In this document: piece by piece, positions 16,071 through 23,822 of the stretch
Layout: every line of letters begins with the position of its first letter
Position numbering within the stretch: position 1 is the first letter of the stretch
From: DATJWY01 sp035500775
Lineage (GTDB): Bacteria; Pseudomonadota; Alphaproteobacteria; Acetobacterales; Acetobacteraceae
DNA length: 40,567 bases
NCBI GenBank assembly: GCA_035500775.1
Contig: DATJWY010000201.1
Coordinates: 1-40,567, forward strand
Reading direction: 5' to 3'
The notes under the pieces: generated by a model
Told to the model about the DNA's origin: nothing
Databases searched by the model: none
The model's input: only the letters and a program-made list of their open reading frames with translations
Program-made: the position numbers and the translations under genes

Positions 16071-17497
16071 GCCAGCACCGCCTGCCATCGCGCCGCCTCC
16101 CTCACCACGTTCGCGGGCGCCGTGCCGCCAAAAGAGGTACGGGAAGCAACCGAGGCCTCCACCGTCAGCACCGAGAATACATCCGCGGAGATGCGCGGTT
16201 CCACTTCCCGCATCTCCGCGAGCGTCAGCCCGGCAAGATCCACGCCTTTGGCCTCCGCCGCCGCCACCAGCCGGCCGGTGACATGATGCGCGGTGCGGAA
16301 GGGCAGGCGCAGCGCCCGCACCAGCCAGTCGGCGAGGTCGGTCGCGGTGGAGAAGCCAGAGCCGGCGAGGTCGCGCATCCGCGCCGTGTCGGGCCGCATG
16401 TCCCGCACCATCCCGGCCATCGCGGCGAGGGAGAGCGCCAGCGCCTCGGCGGCGTCGAACACCGGCTCCTTGTCCTCCTGCATATCCTTCGCATAGGCGA
16501 GGGGCAGGCCCTTCATCACCGTGAGCAGGGCGATGAGCGCCCCGGTGATCCGCCCGGTCTTAGCCCGCGCCAACTCCGCAGCGTCCGGATTGCGCTTCTG
16601 CGGCATGATTGAGCTGCCTGTGGTGAAGGCATCCGAGAGGCGGATGAAGCGGAACGGCGCGCTGCACCAGATCACGATCTCCTCGGCGAGGCGGGAGAGG
16701 TGCATGGCGGCGATCGCGGCGGCGGAGAGGAACTCCAGCGCGAAATCGCGGTCGGAGACGGCATCGAGCGAATTGGCGGTCGGCCGGTCGAAGCCGAGGG
16801 CGTGGGCCGTCTGCTCGCGGTCGATCGGGAAGGAGGTGCCGGCGAGCGCCGCCGAGCCGAGCGGGCACTCGTTCAGCCGCTTGCGCGCATCGGCGAAGCG
16901 GCCGCGATCCCGGGCCAGCATCTCGACATAGGCGAGGAGATGATGGCCGAACGTCACCGGCTGCGCCGTCTGCAGATGGGTGAAGCCCGGCATCGGGTCG
17001 GCGGCGTGCGCAGCGGCGCGGTCGGCCAAGGCGCGCATCAGGTCGGTGATCTGGCCGTCGAGCCCGTCGATCGCGTCGCGCACCCAGAGGCGGAAATCCG
17101 TCGCCACCTGGTCATTGCGGCTGCGCGCGGTGTGCAGGCGCTTGCCGGCCTCGCCGATCCGCTCGGAGAGCCGCGCCTCGATGTTCATGTGCACGTCTTC
17201 GAGCGCGGCCTCGAAGGGGAAGGTCCCAGCCTCTATCTCGCGCGCGATGCCGGTGAGGCCCTCGCGGATCGCCGCCTCGTCCGTGGCGTCGATGATGCCG
17301 ACGCGGGCCAGCATGGCGGCATGGGCCAGCGATCCCCGGATATCCTGCCGCCACAACTTGCGGTCGAAGCCGATCGAGGCATTGATGTCCTGCATGATCG
17401 CGGACGGGCCGGCGGCGAACCGGCCGCCCCATTGCACGTTCGCGCCCGCTCCCTGCTCCGGGATCGTGCCTCGTTCGCTTGTCTTCTGCTCCGTCAA
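16067..17497 (-). CDS. argH: Argininosuccinate lyase
   Basis: A cytosolic enzyme of about 476 residues that splits argininosuccinate into arginine and fumarate, the last step of arginine synthesis. Present are the N-terminal WGGRF (23-27), HTARSRNDQVATD (122-134), GFTHLQTAQP (171-180) and the catalytic-serine signature GSSIMPQKRNPD (294-305). The open frame begins at a TTG at 17497; a GTG at 17437, just before QWGGRF and after GGAGCGGG, would fit the family's usual start better. It is divergent from the TlpA-like gene with 12 bases between the outer starts. Confidence 0.96.
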   Translation of the reverse strand: MTEQKTSERGTIPEQGAGANVQWGGRFAAGPSAIMQDINASIGFDRKLWRQDIRGSLAHAAMLARVGIIDATDEAAIREGLTGIAREIEAGTFPFEAALEDVHMNIEARLSERIGEAGKRLHTARSRNDQVATDFRLWVRDAIDGLDGQITDLMRALADRAAAHAADPMPGFTHLQTAQPVTFGHHLLAYVEMLARDRGRFADARKRLNECPLGSAALAGTSFPIDREQTAHALGFDRPTANSLDAVSDRDFALEFLSAAAIAAMHLSRLAEEIVIWCSAPFRFIRLSDAFTTGSSIMPQKRNPDAAELARAKTGRITGALIALLTVMKGLPLAYAKDMQEDKEPVFDAAEALALSLAAMAGMVRDMRPDTARMRDLAGSGFSTATDLADWLVRALRLPFRTAHHVTGRLVAAAEAKGVDLAGLTLAEMREVEPRISADVFSVLTVEASVASRTSFGGTAPANVVREAARWQAVLA

Positions 17498-17509
17498 GGG
17501 TGCCCCACC

Positions 17510-18100
17510 ATGGCCCAGTTTTCGCGCCGTCTGCTGATCGCCGCGCCGGCGACCCTAATCGCCGCCGCCCTGTCACGCAAACTGACCCCGGAAACAATGG
17601 CCGAAACAATGGCCGACGAGCCGGGCGCCGGCGATGCGACCCTGCCGGACCTCTCGGCGCTGCAGCCGACCGTGCCGCCGGCGGCGCTGCCGCCGCTCCG
17701 CTTCCAGACCGTGGAGGGCGGGGTTCGCAGCCTCGCCGATTATGCCGGGCGCGGCATTCTGCTCAATCTCTGGGCAACCTGGTGCCCGCCCTGCGTCGCC
17801 GAGATGCCGGCGCTCGACCAGGCGGCGGCCTTGCTGGCGCCGGAGATCGCCGTGCTTCCCGTCTCGGCCGATCGCGGCGGGGCCGCGACGGTGCGCACCT
17901 TCTACGCGCGCCACGGCATCCGCAACCTGCCGATCCTGCTCGATCCCGGCAGCGAGACGCTGCAGGCCCTCGGCCTGACCGGCCTGCCGACAACCCTGCT
18001 GATCGACCGCCTGGGCCGGGAGCGCGCGCGGCTGCAGGGCAGCGCCCAATGGGCGGCACCGCAGGCGATCGAAACCATCCGCCGCTTGGTGCGGGCATAG
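17510..18100 (+). CDS. TlpA-like thioredoxin-fold protein
   Basis: A 196-residue membrane-anchored or exported thiol-disulfide protein. The N-terminus has an arginine pair and hydrophobic stretch (FSRRLLIAAPATLIAAA), which could be a Tat-like signal or an anchor. The thioredoxin domain (about 60-195) has WATWCPPC with redox cysteines C92 and C95 and a cis-proline in GLTGLPTTLLIDR. Relatives reduce periplasmic disulfides for cytochrome maturation. Divergence from argH in this arrangement is common in Acetobacteraceae-like genomes as I recall, though this was not checked. Confidence 0.9.
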   Translation: MAQFSRRLLIAAPATLIAAALSRKLTPETMAETMADEPGAGDATLPDLSALQPTVPPAALPPLRFQTVEGGVRSLADYAGRGILLNLWATWCPPCVAEMPALDQAAALLAPEIAVLPVSADRGGAATVRTFYARHGIRNLPILLDPGSETLQALGLTGLPTTLLIDRLGRERARLQGSAQWAAPQAIETIRRLVRA

Positions 18101-18441
18101 GACCAGCGCCCGGACGAGCCCAGCCCGGCGGACCGAAGGACACGAAGAAAAACAAAATCCGAGGCACTATCCCGGACCGTCGCCCGGCAACGGAAAATAC
18201 CCTGGCAGATCCCGCACGCCCTGGGTAATACGCCCGCTTCCCTCATTAAGGGTATGGAGCGCCTCTCGCCCCGCGTGGCCGTGGCGAGAGGCGATTCTTT
18301 ACCCGCGGCGGAAGGTTGCCTGCTGCCCAATCCCCCCAAGGACGCTCACCCTCCCGGTGCGTGATGCTTGCGAGACCCGGGCTCAAGGCTCGTGCGGGCC
18401 GACGGCACCGACCGCCCTGATTGCCTGGAGGTTATTGGACG
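18101..18441. other. Gene-free stretch before the first permease
   Basis: No convincing gene. It holds the inverted repeat at 18260-18293 and the GGAGG site at 18426 that serves the permease TTG start. The last 40 bases closely match the leader of the second permease (19978-20017), so the leader was duplicated with the gene. Confidence 0.6.
18260..18293. terminator. Inverted repeat, possible weak terminator
   Basis: Perfect 11-base arms CGCCTCTCGCC and GGCGAGAGGCG with a 12-base loop, followed by ATTCTTT. It is 160 bases after the TlpA-like gene and 149 bases before the permease start, so it could end the first or attenuate the second. Confidence 0.5.
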
Positions 18442-19845
18442 TTGAGTGCCGTTACCCGCGACATCCCCCCGCCCGCGCAGCTGCGCAGCGGCAGCCTGAG
18501 CCTGGTCGAGACCATCGGCCAGTCCGTCGCCAACATCTCGCCCACGCTCACCCCCGCGCTGAACATCGCGGTGGTCGCCGGCCTCGCCGGCACCGGCACT
18601 TGGCTGTCCTATCTGATCTCGACCATCGGCCTGCTCTTCGTCGCCGTGAATATCGGGAGCCTCGCGAAGCGGCATCCGCTGGCCGGCTCCTATTTCGTCT
18701 ATATCGGCCGCACGCTCGGCCCGCTGGCGGGCATGGTCGCCGGCTGGAGCATCATCGCCGCCTACCTTTTCACCGCCATTGCCGTGACCGTGAGCAGCGA
18801 GATCTTCCTCGGCGACATGCTCACCTCGTTCGGCCTCAAGGCCATGGTGCCGCCCGGCTGGCTGTTCGACCTCGTGTTCTGCGCCATCGTCGGCGTCGCC
18901 GCCTATTCCGATGTCCGCCTCTCCTCGCGGATGGGCCTGATCATGGAGGGCTTCTCCGTCCTGCTGATCGTGATCATCACCGGCGTGGTGATCGCCAAGA
19001 ACGGCTCGATCGTCGACCACGTGCAGTTCAGCGCCGAGAGCCTCAAGCCGGGCCCGGTGATGTCGGCGCTCACCTTCTCGGTGTTTTGCTTCGTCGGCTT
19101 CGAGAGCGCCGCGACCCTGGCCAAGGAAGCGCGCGACCCGACCCGCACCGTGCCGCTCGCCATCACCCTGAGCGCCGGCATTGTCGGCCTGTTCTTCGTC
19201 GCGCTCTCCTATTTCATGCTCCTCGGCATGGGGGATGACGCCAAGGCGCTCGGCGCCTCCACCTCGCCCTTCACCGACCTGACCGCCCGCGCCGGCCTCC
19301 CCTGGGCCGCCGGCATCGTCTATTTCGCCGCGCTGATCAGCTCCTCTGCCTGCGCCCTGGCCACGATCAACGCCGCCTCGCGCATGATGTTCTCCATGGG
19401 GCGTTACCAGTTCCTGCCCCGCTCGATGGGCATGGTGCACGCGAAGCATCAGACGCCGCATTTCGCGGTGATCACAAGCACGGTCTTCACCCTGGTCGTA
19501 TCGCTGCTGCTGCTGCGCTTCGATCCGCTGGACGCGTTCGGCTACACCGGCACCTTCGCGACCTTCGGCTTCCTGGTCATCTATCTGCTGATCTGCGTGG
19601 TGTCGCCGATCGACGCCCGTCGCGCCGGCAAGCTGACCCCGACGGGGGTGATCGTCGGCATCACCGGCGTGGCGCTGATGGGCTTCGTGATCTTCGGCAG
19701 CCTGTATCCGGTGCCGCCCTATCCGTACAACCTGTTGCCCTACCTGTTCGGCGCCTATCTGCTCATCGGCATCGTCTGGTTCGCGATCCTGCGCGCCCGC
19801 GCGCCGCAGGCCCTGGCCGGCATCCAGCACGACCTGGAGGGCTGA
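18442..19845 (+). CDS. APC-superfamily amino acid/amine permease, copy 1
   Basis: A 467-residue inner-membrane transporter with about 12 hydrophobic segments. The N-terminal LRSGSLSLVETIGQSVANIS and the later FVGFESAATLAKEARDPTRT are hallmark segments of the amino acid-polyamine-organocation family. The start is set at TTG 18442 because the second copy has the same TTG and length and because GGAGG lies upstream; the frame opens at a TTG at 18421. The substrate is unknown. The gene is a tandem near-duplicate of 20018-21421, with roughly nine in ten residues identical by eye. Differences cluster, for example TFSVFCF against AFAVFSF and ALSYFMLLG against VIAYLMVLG. Confidence 0.9.
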   Translation: MSAVTRDIPPPAQLRSGSLSLVETIGQSVANISPTLTPALNIAVVAGLAGTGTWLSYLISTIGLLFVAVNIGSLAKRHPLAGSYFVYIGRTLGPLAGMVAGWSIIAAYLFTAIAVTVSSEIFLGDMLTSFGLKAMVPPGWLFDLVFCAIVGVAAYSDVRLSSRMGLIMEGFSVLLIVIITGVVIAKNGSIVDHVQFSAESLKPGPVMSALTFSVFCFVGFESAATLAKEARDPTRTVPLAITLSAGIVGLFFVALSYFMLLGMGDDAKALGASTSPFTDLTARAGLPWAAGIVYFAALISSSACALATINAASRMMFSMGRYQFLPRSMGMVHAKHQTPHFAVITSTVFTLVVSLLLLRFDPLDAFGYTGTFATFGFLVIYLLICVVSPIDARRAGKLTPTGVIVGITGVALMGFVIFGSLYPVPPYPYNLLPYLFGAYLLIGIVWFAILRARAPQALAGIQHDLEG

Positions 19846-19852
19846 CCCCGTC

Positions 19853-19894
19853 CCGGAGGGTCCGGCCCGGCAACATGCCGGCCGGACCCTCCGG
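19853..19894. terminator. Long hairpin after permease copy 1
   Basis: Fourteen-base arms (CCGGAGGGTCCGGC with GCCGGACCCTCCGG) plus an inner CGGC/GCCG pairing around AACAT, with one bulged C. No T-run follows, so it may slow or stop transcription poorly, or protect the upstream mRNA. Confidence 0.6.
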
Positions 19895-19944
19895 AATCGA
19901 TCCCGCAAAGAAACTCACACTCCTGGCACGAAAATTGCGAATGA

Positions 19945-19973
19945 CACGTATACGTGACTTGCACACACGTGTG
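19945..19973. promoter_or_regulatory. Two adjacent palindromes upstream of permease copy 2
   Basis: CACGTATACGTG (19945-19956) and CACACGTGTG (19964-19973) are both perfect palindromes with a shared ACGTG core and 19-base centre spacing. They lie 45-73 bases before the permease start in an A/T-richer stretch, a position suited to an operator. No matching pair was seen before copy 1, so the two permeases may be controlled differently. Confidence 0.5.
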
Positions 19974-20017
19974 GGTCAAAGACGCCGACCGCCCTGATCG
20001 CCCGGAGGTAATGGACG

Positions 20018-21421
20018 TTGAGTGCCGCCATCAAAGACACCGCCCCCACTGTGCAGCTGCGCAGCGGAAGCCTGAGTCTGGTCGAGACCATCGGCCAGTC
20101 CGTCGCCAACATCTCGCCCACGCTCACCCCCGCGCTGAACATCGCGGTGGTCGCCGGCCTCGCCGGCGGAGGGAGCTGGCTGGCTTACCTGATCTCGACG
20201 GTCGGCCTGCTCTTCGTTGCCGCAAATATCGGCAGCCTCGCGAAGCGGCACCCGCTGGCCGGCTCCTATTTCGTCTATATCGGCCGGACGCTCGGCCCGC
20301 TGGCGGGCATGACCGCCGGGTGGAGCATGATCGCCGCCTACCTTTTCACCGCCATTGCCGTGACCGTGAGCAGCGAGATCTTCCTCGGCAACATGCTTAC
20401 GGCGTTCGGGCTGAATGCCGTGGTGCCGCCCGGCTGGCTGTTCGACCTCGTGTTCTGCGCCATCGTCGGCGCCGCCGCCTATTCCGACATCCGCCTCTCC
20501 TCGCGGATGGGCCTGATCATGGAGGGCTTCTCCGTCCTGCTGATCGTGATCATCATCGGCGTGGTGATCGCCAAGAACGGCTCGATCGTCGACCACGTGC
20601 AGTTCAGCGCCGAGAGCCTCAAGCCGGGCCCGGTGATGTCCGCCCTCGCCTTCGCGGTGTTCAGCTTCGTCGGTTTCGAGAGCGCCGCGACCCTGGCCAA
20701 GGAAGCGCGTGACCCGACCCGCACCGTGCCGCTCGCCGTCACCATGAGCGCGGGCATCGCCGGCCTGTTCTTCGTCGTCATCGCCTACCTCATGGTCCTC
20801 GGCATGGGCGACGACACGAAGACGCTCGGCTCCTCCGCCTCGCCCTTCGCCGACCTGACCGCCCGCGCCGGCCTCACCTGGGCCGCCGGCATCGTCTACT
20901 TCGCCGCGCTGATCAGCTCTTTCGCCTGCGCACTGGCCTCGGTGAACGCCGCCTCGCGCATGATGTTCTCCATGGGGCGCTACCAGTTCCTGCACCGCTC
21001 GATGGGCATGGTGCACGCCAAGCATCAGACGCCGCATTTCGCGGTGATCGCGAGCACGGTCTTCACCCTGGTCGTGTCGCTGCTGCTGCTGCGCTTCGAA
21101 CCGCTGGACGCGTTCGGCTACACCGGCACCTTCGCGACCTTCGGCTTCCTGGTCGTCTATCTGCTGATCTGCGTGGTGTCGCCGATCGACGCCCGTCGCG
21201 CCGGCAAGCTGACCCCGACTGGCATCGGCGTCGGTGTCATCGGCGTGGCGCTGATGGGCTTCGTAATCTTCGGCAGCCTGTATCCGGTGCCGCCCTATCC
21301 GTACAACCTGCTGCCCTATCTGTTTGGCGCCTATCTGCTCATCGGCATCGTCTGGTTCGCGATCCTGCGCGCCCGCGCGCCGCAGGCCCTGGCCGGCATC
21401 CAGCACGACCTGGAGGGCTGA
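20018..21421 (+). CDS. APC-superfamily amino acid/amine permease, copy 2
   Basis: A 467-residue inner-membrane permease, the tandem paralogue of 18442-19845. The motifs are the same: SGSLSLVETIGQSVANISPT at the N-terminus and FVGFESAATLAKEARDPTRT near the middle, with about 12 membrane segments and the same C-terminal AILRARAPQALAGIQHDLEG. It starts at TTG after GGAGGTAATGGACG; an ATG in that leader is out of frame. Long stretches are identical in DNA to copy 1 while short blocks differ, which suggests gene conversion or a young duplication. A strong terminator follows. The substrate is unknown. Confidence 0.9.
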   Translation: MSAAIKDTAPTVQLRSGSLSLVETIGQSVANISPTLTPALNIAVVAGLAGGGSWLAYLISTVGLLFVAANIGSLAKRHPLAGSYFVYIGRTLGPLAGMTAGWSMIAAYLFTAIAVTVSSEIFLGNMLTAFGLNAVVPPGWLFDLVFCAIVGAAAYSDIRLSSRMGLIMEGFSVLLIVIIIGVVIAKNGSIVDHVQFSAESLKPGPVMSALAFAVFSFVGFESAATLAKEARDPTRTVPLAVTMSAGIAGLFFVVIAYLMVLGMGDDTKTLGSSASPFADLTARAGLTWAAGIVYFAALISSFACALASVNAASRMMFSMGRYQFLHRSMGMVHAKHQTPHFAVIASTVFTLVVSLLLLRFEPLDAFGYTGTFATFGFLVVYLLICVVSPIDARRAGKLTPTGIGVGVIGVALMGFVIFGSLYPVPPYPYNLLPYLFGAYLLIGIVWFAILRARAPQALAGIQHDLEG

Positions 21422-21473
21422 GCCGCTCCGCGCGGTTTCCAGCCCGGCGACGGGCCGGAGACCGCCTGGTTCC

Positions 21474-21509
21474 AATCCGGTTCCGGCCCGCCGGGACCGG
21501 ATTTTTTTT
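21474..21509 (+). terminator. Intrinsic terminator of permease copy 2
   Basis: A 13-base-pair stem (AATCCGGTTCCGG with CCGGGACCGGATT, one T-G pair), loop CCCG, and a T-run at 21502-21509. It is 53 bases after the stop. Confidence 0.93.
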
Positions 21510-21868
21510 GCCGATCGCGTGGCCCTGATCGAATGAAAGTGTCCGCCGATCACCCTTCCCCGGCTGACCGGCCCGAACATGCACAAATGGGCCAGAGTCA
21601 TAACTAACGCGGACTGGGGTAAGGTCAAGGCCCTGGCATCTCCTTCACCCGCAACGCTCTTCATGCGGAGAGCACAATGCTGCAAAACGCGCGCCGAAGA
21701 GCCGGCCGCCCCAGGGCATTATCGCCACCACCGCCGCCACGCGCGGGATCCATCAGGATGACAACGAAGCGATGCGCTTCGGACGTGCCTGCTGAATTAT
21801 CGCCATGGTCAGTCGCCTGCGGAGACCGCTCGGTACCGAGGTTCTATCGAGGAGCGTACCGGAGAGAC
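21510..21868. other. Gene-free leader before the CoA-transferase gene
   Basis: An open frame begins at 21677 and runs into the CoA-transferase, but this part has no recognisable protein character. A perfect hairpin CGAAGCG-ATG-CGCTTCG lies at 21765-21781. Sequence here is less GC-rich than upstream. Nothing else is recognised. Confidence 0.5.
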
Positions 21869-23194
21869 ATGGCAACCGACGTCAACGCACTCTATGCATC
21901 CAAGCTGACCACGCCCGCTGAGGCCGTCGGCTACATTGCCTCCGGCACGAAGCTCTCCATGAGCATGGCCATGACCCAGCCGCCGGCGCTGCTCAAGGCG
22001 CTGGCGGACCGGGCGACCGCCGGCGACGTCAATAATCTGAGAATCTATTACCTCGAATCGTCGCGCGCCGCAGCCGAGACGATCCTGCGCTATGAACTCA
22101 TGGACAGGATCAAGCCGCATTGCATGTTCATGAGCGCCGCCGAACGGCATTTGGTCAAGAGAGGCATGGAAGACGGCGAGCGCCAGGTCGTCACTTTCGT
22201 TCCGAGCACCTTCCACCAGGTTCCGCGACTGCTGACTGAAATCGACATCGATACTTTCATGGTAACCGTGTCACCAATGGATCGACATGGTTATTTCACA
22301 CTCGGCATAGGCAACGACTATTCGAGCAAGGTCGCGCGCTCGGCGAAGCACCTGATCATCGAAGTGAACGAGCACATGCCCCGCGTCCATGGCACAGGGG
22401 CGCAGCTGCACGTCTCGGAAGTCACGGCCATCGTCGAAAACCATGTGCCACTGCTGGAACTGCCGAGCCGCCCGGCCTCGCCGGAAGATACCACCATCGC
22501 CCGGATCATCGCCGGCTTAGTGCCGGATGGTGCCTGCCTGCAGATGGGCATCGGCTCATTGCCGAATCTGGTCTGCTCGGAACTCGGCAATCATAAGGAT
22601 CTCGGCATCCACACCGAGGTGCTGTGCTCGGGTCTGATCGATCTGATCAAGGCCGGCGCTGTGACCAACCGGCGGAAGGCGATCAACACTGGCAAGACGG
22701 TCTTCACCTTCGCCGTAGGGCAGAAGGCGATGTACGAGTTCCTCCACGACAATCCGTCCATCGACAGCCAGCCCGTCGATTATGTCAACGACCCGGCGGT
22801 GATCGCGCGGAATGACAATGTCGTCTCCATCAACGCGACCTTGCAGATCGACCTGACCGGCGCCTGCAATTCGGAGCACATGCTCGGCCACCAGTACACG
22901 GGCGCGGGCGGTCAGGTCGATTTCGTGCGCGGCGCCTATGCGTCCAAGGGCGGCAAGTCGATCATCGCCGCGCACGCGACCGCGGCGAACGGCACGCTCT
23001 CGCGCATTGTCGCCCGGCTCGACGGGCCGGTGACCACCCCGCGGATCGACACCCAGATCATCGTCACCGAACATGGCTGGGCCGATCTCAAGGGCAAAAC
23101 CTCGTCCGAACGCGCGGAGGCCGTTATCGCTCTCGCGCATCCCGCCTTCCGCGACGAACTTACCGTCGCGGCCCGGAAGATGCGCCTGCTCTGA
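21869..23194 (+). CDS. Family I CoA-transferase (4-hydroxybutyrate/acetyl-CoA type)
   Basis: A 441-residue cytosolic enzyme of the acetyl-CoA hydrolase/transferase group. GIGSLPN (227-233) forms the oxyanion loop and E250 in IHTEVLCSG is at the position of the catalytic glutamate that carries the CoA thioester. The C-terminal part contains GHQYTGAGGQVDFVRGA and ITEHGWADLKG-like (IVTEHGWADLKG) segments typical of 4-hydroxybutyrate and butyrate CoA-transferases. The ATG at 21869 follows GGAGAG and starts the homology. It is convergent with the acyl-CoA synthetase gene and probably activates or exchanges CoA on a carboxylic acid in the same pathway; the actual acid is unknown. Confidence 0.9.
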   Translation: MATDVNALYASKLTTPAEAVGYIASGTKLSMSMAMTQPPALLKALADRATAGDVNNLRIYYLESSRAAAETILRYELMDRIKPHCMFMSAAERHLVKRGMEDGERQVVTFVPSTFHQVPRLLTEIDIDTFMVTVSPMDRHGYFTLGIGNDYSSKVARSAKHLIIEVNEHMPRVHGTGAQLHVSEVTAIVENHVPLLELPSRPASPEDTTIARIIAGLVPDGACLQMGIGSLPNLVCSELGNHKDLGIHTEVLCSGLIDLIKAGAVTNRRKAINTGKTVFTFAVGQKAMYEFLHDNPSIDSQPVDYVNDPAVIARNDNVVSINATLQIDLTGACNSEHMLGHQYTGAGGQVDFVRGAYASKGGKSIIAAHATAANGTLSRIVARLDGPVTTPRIDTQIIVTEHGWADLKGKTSSERAEAVIALAHPAFRDELTVAARKMRLL

Positions 23195-23202
23195 GGCTGA
23201 AA

Positions 23203-23221
23203 GGCCAGGGGCTCCGCCCCA
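23203..23221. repeat. Half copy of the intergenic hairpin repeat
   Basis: A single GGGGC-TCC-GCCCC hairpin preceded by GGCCA, nine bases after the CoA-transferase stop. It matches one end of the dispersed repeat; the rest is absent and pseudogene sequence follows. Confidence 0.55.
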
Positions 23222-23236
23222 TAGGCACCAGGATAA

Positions 23237-23440
23237 GCAAGGCTCGGGGCGGAAGCCGGGGCGCCGCTGGTCACGCATCCGAAGGCGCGCAAGCTCGCCT
23301 TCACCGGCAGCGTGCCGACCTGCGCCGTGCACGCGATCTACGCCGTGGCGGCGGAGCGTGCCGGCGCACGGACCAAGGGAACGGCCTCCTTCGGTGCCGC
23401 GCTGGTTGACCAACTCTCCCTGCTGGACCCGAACGAATAG
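23237..23440 (+). pseudogene. Start-less fragment, first half aldehyde-dehydrogenase-like
   Basis: An open frame of 67 codons with no start codon. Its first part reads GAPLVTHPKARKLAFTGSVP, which fits the NAD-binding region around the FTGS motif of aldehyde dehydrogenases. After that the reading (AVHAIYAVAAERAGART...) no longer follows the family clearly and ends in LLDPNE. It looks like an internal piece of a lost dehydrogenase joined to unknown sequence. The second half is not recognised. Confidence 0.5.
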
Positions 23441-23822
23441 GGTGTTTTCGCGAGCGGTATCAGCCGGACCGATCCCGGTCCGACTGATACCCCGCCACGT
23501 CCTCGCGTTTTCCCCCGCGAAATCATGGGACCACCTCTTTATGAGACGGTTCCCTATTACGGTCCGGATGCCGCCGTCATCGTGCCGCCACAGGCAACCG
23601 CGATCCCGAGCGTTTCGGCCGAAGCTCCTCCGACACAGGGCGACCGCCATCTGCGGATCATCGCAGAGCGCGCATACTTGAATTCGAGCGGCCGAACCAT
23701 GTCCGGATCGCTTGAAAACCAGGATACCTATGGCCGGAAATCAAATCATCAATCTCCGTGCAACATGGTCGCCGCTTATGTCATTGCTCGCGAGCCGCCA
23801 ATGGAGCCGCCGCATCCAAAAG
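23441..23822. other. Gene-free stretch with a hairpin
   Basis: It contains an inverted repeat at 23456-23491: GGTATCAGCCGGACC pairs with GGTCCGACTGATACC with one mismatch around a six-base loop. This lies between convergent transcription units and may stop both. The rest to 23822 is less GC-rich; an open frame on the plus strand from 23525 runs antisense into the synthetase gene and is not judged real. Confidence 0.55.

Noticed and set aside
18346..19908. Long minus-strand frames opposite both permeases (also 19976-21685)
   Set aside because: Rich in His, Gln, Gly and Ala as expected for the reverse of membrane-protein codons; no recognisable domains.
19954..20712. Plus-strand frame with an ATG at 20010 right after the GGAGG site of permease copy 2
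   Set aside because: The frame is arginine-rich and shifted from the permease; the same pattern in copy 1 shows the TTG start is the shared one.
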